From positions 1-12,412 of the forward strand of contig CAZEZH010000104.1 in the NCBI GenBank assembly GCA_964516305.1: a stretch of 12,412 bases of DNA, in the 5' to 3' direction. The stretch's first letter is position 1, and each line of letters begins with the position of its first letter. This stretch comes from Lamprobacter sp964516305 (GTDB taxonomy: Bacteria > Pseudomonadota > Gammaproteobacteria > Chromatiales > Chromatiaceae). Positions 6,968 through 12,412 of this stretch are shown here, one piece after another. Below the pieces are notes generated by a model. That model had not been told where the DNA came from. It saw nothing but the letters and a program-made list of their open reading frames with translations, and did not search any database. A program made the position numbers and the translations under genes.

Positions 6968-7897
6968 ATGTGCGATACCTGTGGCTGCAACATCACGCCT
7001 GGTAACGAGCATCTCGTCCGTGCCGATGGCAAACACGCCAAGACGACCGACGGCCGCGCCGCGGTTGAGGTGCTCACCAGCCTGCTCGACGAGAACGACC
7101 ACCAAGCCCTCCATAATCGCGAGCATTTCGACGCCCAAGCTGTGCTCGCCCTGAATCTGATGTCATCGCCTGGCGCCGGCAAGACGAGCCTGCTCGAGAC
7201 CACGATCGAAGCGCTGCAAGGCGAGCTGCGCATCGCCGTGATCGAAGGCGATCTCGAGACCGAAAACGACGCCGAGCGCATTCGCGCAAAAGGCGTACCA
7301 GCGATCCAGATCGCCACCGGCAGCGCCTGCCACCTCGACGCGCACATGGTTCACGATGCCTTGCATCGGCTCGACCTCGCCGACATCGACCTGCTGTTTA
7401 TCGAGAACGTCGGCAATCTAGTCTGCCCCGCCAGCTTCGACCTCGGCCAACACCGTAATGTCACCCTACTCTCGGTTCCAGAAGGCGACGACAAGCCCGC
7501 CAAATACCCGGTGATGTTTCGCGCCGCAGACCTCGTGCTCCTCAGCAAGGCAGATCTGTTGCCAGTGCTCGACGACTTCGACCCAGTACGCGCCGAAGAC
7601 TATCTTCGCCGCCTAGCCAGTAGCGCCCCCTTTGAGCAGGTGGCGTCTAAAGGCGGTGAGGACCGACTCGCACCCTGGCTCGACTGGCTCCGGGCAGAAG
7701 TGGCAGCCCAAGGTCGACGTCGCGCCGCAGGCAAGACCGCGCGTCCCAGCGTGCAGCCCGATGGGCCAAGGCTGCATCAACACGGGCATACTCCGAGCGC
7801 TGATGCACCGCCACAGGCGCAACACCACCACCATGAGCAACACTCAAAAGAGCATGGACACCCGAGCCATCAGGTTCGGGTCGGCGCCGAGGCCTGA
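6968..7897 (+). CDS. hypB: Hydrogenase nickel incorporation GTPase HypB with C-terminal His-rich tail
   Basis: GTPase that delivers and releases nickel during [NiFe]-hydrogenase maturation with HypA. From ATG 6968 the product is 309 residues, starting MCDTCGCNI, the N-terminal CxxCGC metal motif. The G domain shows SSPGAGKTS (P-loop, 66-74), IEGDLETENDAERI (92-105), the metal site GSACHLDA (118-125), LLFIENVGNLVCPASFDLG (142-160) and SKAD (193-196). The last 40 residues contain 11 histidines (270-301), including a run of four. Known His-rich HypB proteins usually carry this nickel-storage stretch between the N-terminal motif and the G domain, which here is His-poor. A GTG at 6956 is in frame, but GGAG at 6957-6960 positions the ATG, and the motif fits the ATG start. 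Confidence 0.95.
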   Translation: MCDTCGCNITPGNEHLVRADGKHAKTTDGRAAVEVLTSLLDENDHQALHNREHFDAQAVLALNLMSSPGAGKTSLLETTIEALQGELRIAVIEGDLETENDAERIRAKGVPAIQIATGSACHLDAHMVHDALHRLDLADIDLLFIENVGNLVCPASFDLGQHRNVTLLSVPEGDDKPAKYPVMFRAADLVLLSKADLLPVLDDFDPVRAEDYLRRLASSAPFEQVASKGGEDRLAPWLDWLRAEVAAQGRRRAAGKTARPSVQPDGPRLHQHGHTPSADAPPQAQHHHHEQHSKEHGHPSHQVRVGAEA

Positions 7898-7972
7898 AGC
7901 CGCCCCGCGGGCGATTGCGACAGCCGTCATCAAAACAATCCTAGCTCATTGAATCAGAAGGAGGACTTCGCT

Positions 7973-8467
7973 TTGTCAACAACTGCACATCCTGTTCGTA
8001 AGAGCATCACCCTGGCCGCGCTGCTGGCCATCGCCACCCCAGCCGCTCAGGCGGTTGGCTTTGGCGACATGTTTAGCCCCGGACGCTGGTTCGGAGGCGA
8101 CGATGACAATTATTACGATAACGACGGCCCCTGGGGACCTTACGGACCAGGCCCCTACGGCGCACCTGGCTATGCCCCCTACGGTGGTTACGGCTATGGG
8201 CCCTATAGCGCACCAGGCTATCCTGTTCCAGGTCAGGGTTATGGGGCTCCCGGGTATGCCGCCCCCGCAGCCAGCACTGCTGGCAAGGCGGCGCCAAGCA
8301 ACGATAGCGATAGCGCCAAGGATCGCGAGATCGAGGCCCTGAAACGACGCATTGAGCAGCTCGAATCGCGCAACGCGCCGCCGAACCGCCCGCAGCCGCC
8401 GCAAGGCCAGGGGCAAGGCGAGGGCTGGCCGTCGGCGCCGACCTTTCGCCCCATGGACCAATACTAG
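7973..8467 (+). CDS. Secreted Gly/Tyr/Pro-rich protein with C-terminal coiled coil, sulfur globule protein-like
   Basis: Predicted exported low-complexity structural protein. A strong ribosome site AAGGAGG (7958-7964) lies eight bases before a TTG start at 7973; the earlier TTG at 7949 has no such site. The 164-residue product has a signal peptide (1-27, cleavage after AQA), a GFGDMFSPGRWFGG stretch, a Asp/Asn/Tyr cluster (DDDNYYDND), then a Gly/Tyr/Pro-rich array (52-97) with repeated PYG and APGY units. A charged segment AKDREIEALKRRIEQLESRN (115-134) is a likely short coiled coil, followed by a Pro/Gln/Gly-rich end. Sulfur globule envelope proteins of Chromatiaceae are exported, Gly/Tyr-rich and repetitive, which fits; the coiled coil does not obviously belong to that family. 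The assignment is inference from composition and the DsrC-like neighbour. It could also be an unrelated cell-surface protein. Confidence 0.6.
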   Translation: MSTTAHPVRKSITLAALLAIATPAAQAVGFGDMFSPGRWFGGDDDNYYDNDGPWGPYGPGPYGAPGYAPYGGYGYGPYSAPGYPVPGQGYGAPGYAAPAASTAGKAAPSNDSDSAKDREIEALKRRIEQLESRNAPPNRPQPPQGQGQGEGWPSAPTFRPMDQY

Positions 8468-8486
8468 CCAAACCGGCCGACAGTTC

Positions 8487-8517
8487 TTGCCCGCGGTCGC
8501 TCATCGCCACGGGCCAA
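8487..8517 (+). other. Hairpin between the Gly/Tyr-rich gene and the DUF302-like gene
   Basis: TTGCCCG (8487-8493) can pair with CGGGCCAA (8510-8517) with one bulged base and a 16-base loop. It lies just before the AGGAG ribosome site of the next gene. It could stabilise or terminate the upstream transcript, allowing the two genes different expression levels. No T-run follows. Confidence 0.3.
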
Positions 8518-8533
8518 TAGAGGAGCAGCGCAG

Positions 8534-9001
8534 ATGAAAAGATCCCAGGCCTTAATGTTGTGCCTGCTACTGCTGTGCACGGCCGCGCAAACGGCGGCCG
8601 ATGACTATGTCGTCTACGAAAGCGACAGCAGTTTTTCCGATGTCATGGATGGCCTCAAGCTCGCGATCCAACAGCGCGGCATGTTCATCAATAATCTGAT
8701 GCACATGAACGAGATGCTTGAACGCACCGGCGCCGACCTGGGCCTCGGTGGCCCGCTGTTTGGTGATGCCGATTCAGTAGAATTTTGCAGCGCGGTCCTG
8801 TCGCGCAAGATGATTAGCGAAGACCCGCGCCGAATCGTCAATTGCCCCTTCATCATCGCGGTCTACACCCTCCCAGGCGAGCCCGACACAACCTATGTCG
8901 CGCACCGAAAGATCCCGGCCTCGGAGACCGAGCAGAGCCCGGCCATGCAAGAGGTCGCGACCATGCTCGAAGAGGTCGCAGGAGACGCGGTAAGCTGGTA
9001 G
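8534..9001 (+). CDS. Exported DUF302-like protein
   Basis: Function unknown; probably periplasmic. The 155-residue product has a signal peptide (1-22; KRS, a Leu-rich core, cleavage near AAD). The mature part resembles the DUF302 fold family: an opening YVVYESDSSFSDVMDGLKLA helix region (25-44) and, later, the conserved-looking NCPFIIAVYTLPGEPDTTYV (103-122). Two cysteines, C85 and C104, remain in the mature protein and could form a disulfide. AGGAG (8521-8525) is eight bases upstream of the ATG. It follows the Gly/Tyr-rich gene by 66 bases and precedes the DsrC-like gene by 228 bases. I recognise the family by sequence feel rather than by a signature residue, so DUF302 is a likely but unconfirmed label. 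Confidence 0.7.
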   Translation: MKRSQALMLCLLLLCTAAQTAADDYVVYESDSSFSDVMDGLKLAIQQRGMFINNLMHMNEMLERTGADLGLGGPLFGDADSVEFCSAVLSRKMISEDPRRIVNCPFIIAVYTLPGEPDTTYVAHRKIPASETEQSPAMQEVATMLEEVAGDAVSW

Positions 9002-9040
9002 CAACGATTCAATTGATCCAGATCTTGATTCCTGGTGTAC

Positions 9041-9060
9041 AGACCTCGGGATAAAGGTCT
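9041..9060 (+). terminator. Weak hairpin after the DUF302-like gene
   Basis: AGACCT (9041-9046) pairs with AGGTCT (9055-9060) across an eight-base loop, followed by ATATTTCCTT. The stem is short and the T-tract is poor, so termination is possible but weakly supported. Confidence 0.3.
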
Positions 9061-9068
9061 ATATTTCC

Positions 9069-9109
9069 TTGACAGCAGCGAAGAATGCTGTTCCACGATT
9101 TGCTAATAC
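9069..9109 (+). promoter_or_regulatory. Possible promoter/operator region upstream of the DsrC-like gene
   Basis: A perfect -35-like TTGACA (9069-9074) overlaps an inverted repeat ACAGCA-8-TGCTGT (9072-9091), which could be an operator. An extended -10-like TGCTAATAC lies at 9101-9109. The 29-base spacing between TTGACA and TAATAC is too long for one sigma70 promoter, so the two elements may be unrelated or need an activator. Confidence 0.3.
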
Positions 9110-9199
9110 AACGATAAGCCGATAGACCAACGGCCTGCTCAGGCTCCGCGGAGGGCCAGGGCCGCTATCAACGGCACCCCGTCCCGAGAAACCAGGATA

Positions 9200-9218
9200 T
9201 CCACCAACCTTAGGTGGA
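9200..9218 (+). promoter_or_regulatory. Leader hairpin that covers part of the DsrC-like ribosome site
   Basis: TCCACC (9200-9205) is the exact complement of GGTGGA (9213-9218), with a seven-base loop. The 3' arm overlaps the start of the Shine-Dalgarno sequence GGAGGAG (9216-9222), seven bases before the ATG at 9230. If formed in mRNA it would partly block ribosome binding. Confidence 0.4.
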
Positions 9219-9229
9219 GGAGTAGATCG

Positions 9230-9583
9230 ATGACTGCGATGAATGTTGTTGGAGAGATGGCTGGACGAGAGGTCCAATTCAATAAGAAGGGCTTTCTCGC
9301 CCGCTTCGAAGACTGGGATAACGATCTCGCCTATGCGATGGCGCAACAGGAAGGACTGACCCTCACCGAATGTCACTGGACGGTGATCGAATTCTTGCGC
9401 GAGTACTACGCCTTCCACGAGATCCCCCCATCGCCAAAGGTCATCATTCGGACCATCGGCGAAAAGGTCTCTGAGCACACCCCGTGCACCCGCAAGAAGC
9501 TCGAAGGCCTGTTCCCGAACGGCGGCTGCAAGCAGGCCTGCCGCATCGCCGGCCTGCCCAACCATTACTGCCATTCCTGCTAG
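9230..9583 (+). CDS. DsrC-family sulfur carrier-like protein with atypical C-terminal cysteines
   Basis: Small cytoplasmic protein of the DsrC/TusE/RspA family. DsrC carries sulfur as a trisulfide between two C-terminal cysteines during dissimilatory sulfur metabolism; TusE acts in tRNA thiolation. The 117-residue product shows the family core: GFLARFEDWDNDLAYAMAQQ, LTECHWTVIEFLREYY (45-60), IPPSPKVIIRTIG (65-77), and KQACRIAGLP (101-110). C104 matches the upstream C-terminal cysteine of DsrC. In Allochromatium DsrC the second cysteine lies 11 residues further and is penultimate; here that position is His115, flanked by C114 and terminal C117, forming CHSC. C100 (GGC in place of the usual GPA), C48 and C86 are additional. 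So it is neither a standard DsrC nor TusE. Ribosome site GGAGGAG is clear. No dsrAB or dsrEFH is visible. Confidence 0.88.
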   Translation: MTAMNVVGEMAGREVQFNKKGFLARFEDWDNDLAYAMAQQEGLTLTECHWTVIEFLREYYAFHEIPPSPKVIIRTIGEKVSEHTPCTRKKLEGLFPNGGCKQACRIAGLPNHYCHSC

Positions 9584-9594
9584 CCACCAATCAC

Positions 9595-9641
9595 GCCCGG
9601 CAAGGCGCCCTGAGACATGCCTCTCGAGGACCCTGCCGGGC
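9595..9641 (+). terminator. Stem-loop after the DsrC-like gene, possible terminator
   Basis: GCCCGGCA (9595-9602) and TGCCGGGC (9634-9641) are perfect 8-base complements enclosing a 31-base loop that can itself fold partly. It begins 11 bases after the stop codon of the DsrC-like gene. There is no T-run afterwards, so it may act as an mRNA 3' stabiliser or a Rho-assisted end. Confidence 0.4.
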
Positions 9642-9681
9642 CTAACCTACAACCTCGCTAGGCCCGTGAGAAGATCGCGAT

Positions 9682-9948
9682 CTATGCCGCAGCTTGGCAG
9701 ACCAACTCCACGCGCACCTTAGTGATAAGGCACGTGCAGCTTGCCATCGGTCGTTTTGGCGATCAGGCCGCATTGAGCCAAGACCTCGGCATCCGTCTGC
9801 ACTTCTTTGAGGNNNNNNNNNNNNNNNNNNNNNNNNNNNNNNNNNNNNNNNNNNNNNNNNNNNNNNNNNNNNNNNNNNNNNNNNNNNNNNNNNNNNNNNN
9901 NNNNNNNNNNNNGGGCCCGGTCAACGCCTTGACGACTGCCCAACGGTT
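9682..9948 (-). pseudogene. Broken winged-helix DNA-binding protein gene (HVO_A0114-like), interrupted by assembly gap
   Basis: Right of the gap the minus strand reads NRWAVVKALTGP (9948-9913); left of it, LKEVQTDAEVLAQCGLIAKTT continuing to LHVPYH then TAA (9721-9719). Together these resemble the helix-turn-helix and wing of small bacterial/archaeal transcriptional regulators of the HVO_A0114 type, which are often antitoxin-like partners. Skipping one base (the A at 9721) restores a family-like ending, KVRVELVCQAAA, with a stop at 9684-9682. That is good evidence for a one-base frameshift near the C-terminus. Upstream of NRW no frame gives a believable N-terminus; the frames between 9949 and about 10130 are mixed. 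The gene is probably decayed, or the contig edges around the gap contain errors. No partner toxin is recognisable upstream. Confidence 0.55.
9813..9912. other. Assembly gap (100 N)
   Basis: Exactly 100 N within the winged-helix remnant. Family length suggests that only about 15 codons of the gene need be missing, so the placeholder size is probably not the real size, or an insertion lies here. Confidence 0.99.
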
Positions 9949-10139
9949 AGATGGGCAAGGTACCCTTTTCCCTCGGGAAGAATACGCGGTATACCACAGC
10001 GGCTTGCTCGGGCTTGATTGACAGATGGACATAGAGCGTCCTCAGCACATCGGCATGGGTTTGTCACCAGCGCACAGGCATCGACGCCCAAAAGGCAACG
10101 TTTCTTATCCGAGCAACATACCCGCCAAGCCATATCCCC

Positions 10140-10164
10140 AAACCCGACGGTTTTTGTCAGGTTT
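10140..10164. other. Inverted repeat, 9-base arms with one mismatch
   Basis: AAACCCGAC (10140-10148) pairs with GTCAGGTTT (10156-10164) with one C-A mismatch, loop GGTTTTT. It may be a terminator remnant or a protein-binding dyad. No gene ends close by on the plus strand. Confidence 0.4.
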
Positions 10165-10268
10165 ATTTACATTGAGTTCGAGCATCGGCTGAAGCCGTCG
10201 TCCGAAAATTACTCAAGCTATTGTTCTAAATGGTAAAATTTTTTTCTGGATCGATAATTGCTTAGCTA

Positions 10269-10291
10269 AAAGGCGCGTGATAGCGGCCTTT
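10269..10291. terminator. Small hairpin, possible bidirectional terminator
   Basis: AAAGGC (10269-10274) pairs with GCCTTT (10286-10291) around an 11-base loop. On the minus strand the stem ends in TTTT, so it looks more like a minus-strand terminator, but no minus-strand gene is recognised immediately upstream. Confidence 0.25.
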
Positions 10292-10552
10292 ATTCGGCCA
10301 ACCTAACCTTCAGCGGATACCGATAGCATGGGCCGATCCAGCTCATGACGACACAACCAGCGGCGAATCCCTGCCGGAAAGCCAGGCATGACCGACCCTT
10401 TCGGGGGAACGCCGTCGTTGGACCGACGCTCATGACGCAATCGCTGTACTGAGAAATGCCAAGGACGCCGGTCGCGAGAGGTATCCGGAAACATGCATTT
10501 GAGGTCCACCAGGTGGCAATTCCGGCGGACCTTGCCAACAGGGGCATTGGGC

Positions 10553-12412
10553 ATGAAACGACGATTTCAGCAGTTCTGCTCGGCATTAGCGCTGCTAGGC
10601 TTTACCGCGCCAGGCGTTGCGAATCCGATCTTCTTTGAGGTCGAAGACCTAGGCGGAAATCAATGGGAGTACAGTTACACCGTCGAGAACGGGACTGGGA
10701 GTCCGATCGAGGAGTTCACGGTCTGGTTCACCCTGGGGCTCTACGAGAATCTGGCGATTACCGGCAACCCAACGTTCGACTGGGATGGCTTGGCTGCGGA
10801 TCCTGATCCGAATATACCCGATGACGGCTTTGCCGACTGGTTGACGTTCGGCGCACCCATCGCAGCCGGGGAGGTCCTGGGAGGCTTCAACGTCGCCTTC
10901 GACTGGCTGGGGAACGGGACACCCGGCAGCCAGTTCTTTGAGATCATAGACCCCGACACGTTCGTTGCCCTCAGCTCCGGCGACACCCAACCGCTCGCGG
11001 TCACTCCCCCGCCGGCAGCCGTTCCCGAGCCACCATTGGCGCTGTTGATGGTGACCGGTCTGCTGCTCGTGCTGCGCGCGCCCTGGCGTCGGCGCTCCTT
11101 GGGCGCTCCGCTGCTCGGCGGCGTGCTGTTACTACCAGCCTTTGGGCTCTTCTTCTACGCGGGCGAGGCCGCCGCCGATGTCGACGCGCTCAGTGTCGAA
11201 TCTCGGACCCTGGTCGAGGGCCGACGGGTGAGTCGCACCGACTTCGAATATACCTATACGATCACGCTCAGCAACGCCGGTGAACCCCTCTCTGGCGTCG
11301 TGGCCACGGTCACATCCGCCGCTGCGAGCACGGTCATCGTCGACGGGACCGTCGACGTCGGCGCGGTCTCCAATGGAGACGTCACCAGCACCGACACCTT
11401 CACCATGCGCCAGAATCGCCGGTTCCCGTTCAACCCCGACGATCTGACCTGGTCGTTCACCGCCGACGAGCCACCACCAGTAGGCGATAATGCCCCCGCC
11501 ATTACCTCGTCACCGCCGACCGCGGGCAGTGCCGGTGATATCTACCGCTATCAGGTCGAGGCTGAGGATGCCGATGCCGGCGACACATTGACCTTTAGCC
11601 TCCAAACGGCGCCAACCGGCATGAGCATCGATGCCAACAGCGGCGAGATCGAATGGGCCCCCAGCGCAAGCGCCGCAGTCGACGTCGATCTGACAGTAAC
11701 CGATAGCACCGGCCTCAGCGATCGCCAGATCTACCTGTTGCGCATCGACAGCGGCGCCGGCGATCAGCCGCCGACGCTCGCGCCGATCGCAGATCAAACC
11801 CTCGTCACCGGCGCAACCATCAATGTTCAGACGCAGGGGGACGATCCCGAGGGCGCGCCCCTGAGCTATCGCGTGCTCGAGGGCCCGGCGGGAATGGCCA
11901 TCGGCCCGACCACTGGCCTGTTGCGCTTCACGGCCAGCGCCGCAGATGTCGGCACCCAGCTGGCTCATATCGCCGTGCGCGATCCCGGCGGTCAGCAGGC
12001 GGAGCGGACCTTCGCCATCACCGTCACACCCGATGGCGGCAACAGCCCGCCGAGCATCGCTGCGGTGGCCGATCAGCAGGTACCGATTGGCGGCACGGTG
12101 CAGGTCGCGCTGTCGGCGAGCGACGCCGACGACGGGGATATCCTCAGTTTCGAGCTCGCGGGGCTGCCGTTCGGCGCCCAGTTCGACCCTCAGCAAGCCC
12201 TGTTCTCCTGGACACCCGGGAGCGAGGCCGCGAGTGCCGTGGAGCTGACTGCGACCGTCAAGGACTCCGCCGGCGCCAGTGACTCGACGACCTTTGCCGT
12301 CTCCGTACTCGCAGAGCAAGCACCACCAGAGGCCGTTGATGACGCCTACCGCGTCGGCATCCGCGATACCCTCAGCGTCGCTGCCCCCGGCGTGCTCGCG
12401 AACGACAGCGAC
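10553..12412 (+). CDS. Large exported adhesin-like protein with an internal PEP-CTERM signal and cadherin/Ig-like repeats (partial, runs off right edge)
   Basis: One open frame of 620 codons, no stop seen. Order: signal peptide (1-23; MKRR, hydrophobic core, cleavage near VANPI); a short secreted domain (24-150) typical of PEP-CTERM proteins; Pro-rich linker and VPEP (157-160), hydrophobic LALLMVTGLLLVL (162-174) and RAPWRRR (175-181), a complete PEP-CTERM exosortase signal that normally ends a protein; a second hydrophobic segment (183-204) ending EAAADV, like another signal peptide; a DUF11/CARDB-like beta domain (about 210-305); then cadherin/Put_Ig-like modules (about 314-398, 405-492, 498-586) with EDADAGDTLTFSL, GDDPEGAPLSYRV and ASDADDGDILSFEL calcium-type motifs; and a fourth starting AVDDAYRV with GVLANDSD. 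ATG at 10553 has AGGGG eight bases upstream. It may be a fusion of two genes: GTG at 11069 (residue 173) or ATG at 11048 could start a second protein, though without good ribosome sites. Confidence 0.85.
   Translation, partial: MKRRFQQFCSALALLGFTAPGVANPIFFEVEDLGGNQWEYSYTVENGTGSPIEEFTVWFTLGLYENLAITGNPTFDWDGLAADPDPNIPDDGFADWLTFGAPIAAGEVLGGFNVAFDWLGNGTPGSQFFEIIDPDTFVALSSGDTQPLAVTPPPAAVPEPPLALLMVTGLLLVLRAPWRRRSLGAPLLGGVLLLPAFGLFFYAGEAAADVDALSVESRTLVEGRRVSRTDFEYTYTITLSNAGEPLSGVVATVTSAAASTVIVDGTVDVGAVSNGDVTSTDTFTMRQNRRFPFNPDDLTWSFTADEPPPVGDNAPAITSSPPTAGSAGDIYRYQVEAEDADAGDTLTFSLQTAPTGMSIDANSGEIEWAPSASAAVDVDLTVTDSTGLSDRQIYLLRIDSGAGDQPPTLAPIADQTLVTGATINVQTQGDDPEGAPLSYRVLEGPAGMAIGPTTGLLRFTASAADVGTQLAHIAVRDPGGQQAERTFAITVTPDGGNSPPSIAAVADQQVPIGGTVQVALSASDADDGDILSFELAGLPFGAQFDPQQALFSWTPGSEAASAVELTATVKDSAGASDSTTFAVSVLAEQAPPEAVDDAYRVGIRDTLSVAAPGVLANDSD

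Larger units (their letters stand above)
9949..10552. other. Long non-coding stretch before the adhesin gene
   Basis: About 600 bases without a gene I can support; short open frames on both strands show no family resemblance. It holds two inverted repeats (10140-10164 and 10269-10291), an AT-rich block around 10201-10260 that contrasts with the GC-rich surroundings, a 10-base direct repeat GCTCATGACG (10341-10350 and 10428-10437), and GC-rich local dyads at about 10411-10429. The AT-rich block is a plausible promoter region for the adhesin gene, giving a leader of roughly 300 bases, but no consensus -35/-10 pair with correct spacing was found. Confidence 0.6.

Noticed and set aside
9069..9109. 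TTGACA and TAATAC as one sigma70 promoter
   Set aside because: The 29-base spacing is far outside the usual 15-19; kept only as separate possible elements.
9672..9683. 12-bp perfect palindrome AGATCGCGATCT
   Set aside because: Short palindromes of this type occur by chance in GC-rich DNA; it overlaps the last bases of the winged-helix remnant and no other copy was seen.
10311..10450. Cyclic di-GMP (GEMM) riboswitch before the adhesin
   Set aside because: I looked for the conserved GEMM core and tetraloop-receptor pattern and did not find it; only generic GC-rich stems are present.
10290..10586. 98-codon minus-strand open frame before the adhesin gene
   Set aside because: It overlaps the adhesin start, has no ribosome site and shows no recognisable motif; checked as a possible transposase remnant without support.
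11510..12319. 269-codon open frame on the minus strand opposite the adhesin
   Set aside because: It lies antisense to a clear multi-domain repeat protein in GC-rich DNA; its translation is Arg/Gly/Ala-rich with no family motif. It is a shadow frame.
1..12412. CRISPR array, insertion sequence with terminal repeats, or phage genes
   Set aside because: No regularly spaced repeats, transposase, integrase or phage structural genes were recognised anywhere in the window.

Overview
The window looks like a chromosomal segment of a gammaproteobacterium, most likely a purple sulfur bacterium or close relative (Chromatiales). This is inferred from gene content: the pcnB-folK-panB-panC order, hydrogenase maturation genes hypA and hypB, a DsrC-family protein, a secreted Gly/Tyr/Pro-rich protein resembling sulfur globule proteins, and a PEP-CTERM-type exported protein. 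No 16S rRNA or other species marker is present. Two runs of exactly 100 N (5759-5858 and 9813-9912) are scaffold gaps of unknown true size.

Layout. Positions 1-3529 (minus strand) hold pcnB > folK > panB > panC, a compact run for RNA polyadenylation, folate and pantothenate synthesis; panC runs off the left edge. tRNA-Glu(CTC) with a clear promoter is divergent from pcnB at 3635-3709. Positions 3825-6022 (minus) hold a stator pair in the unusual order motB-then-motA, joined by a 4-base overlap. The MotB-like N-terminus contains an Ala/Glu/Pro tandem repeat in which the assembly broke. tRNA-Lys(CTT) lies upstream at 6202-6277 (minus).

From 6482 the plus strand carries hypA and hypB (nickel delivery to [NiFe]-hydrogenase), then a secreted Gly/Tyr/Pro-rich protein with a C-terminal coiled coil, a secreted DUF302-like protein, and a DsrC-family protein whose C-terminal cysteines are arranged differently from canonical DsrC. 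The last three may form a sulfur-metabolism group, but that rests on neighbourhood and family resemblance only.

Positions 9584-10552 are mostly non-coding. They contain a broken, gap-interrupted winged-helix DNA-binding gene on the minus strand (frameshift visible near its C-terminus) and several inverted repeats. From 10553 to the right edge one plus-strand frame stays open for 620 codons. It encodes a signal peptide, a short domain, a PEP-CTERM sorting signal (VPEP, hydrophobic segment, Arg cluster) at residues 157-181, a second signal-peptide-like segment, then cadherin/Ig-like adhesin repeats. An internal PEP-CTERM signal is abnormal and is the most unusual feature of the window.
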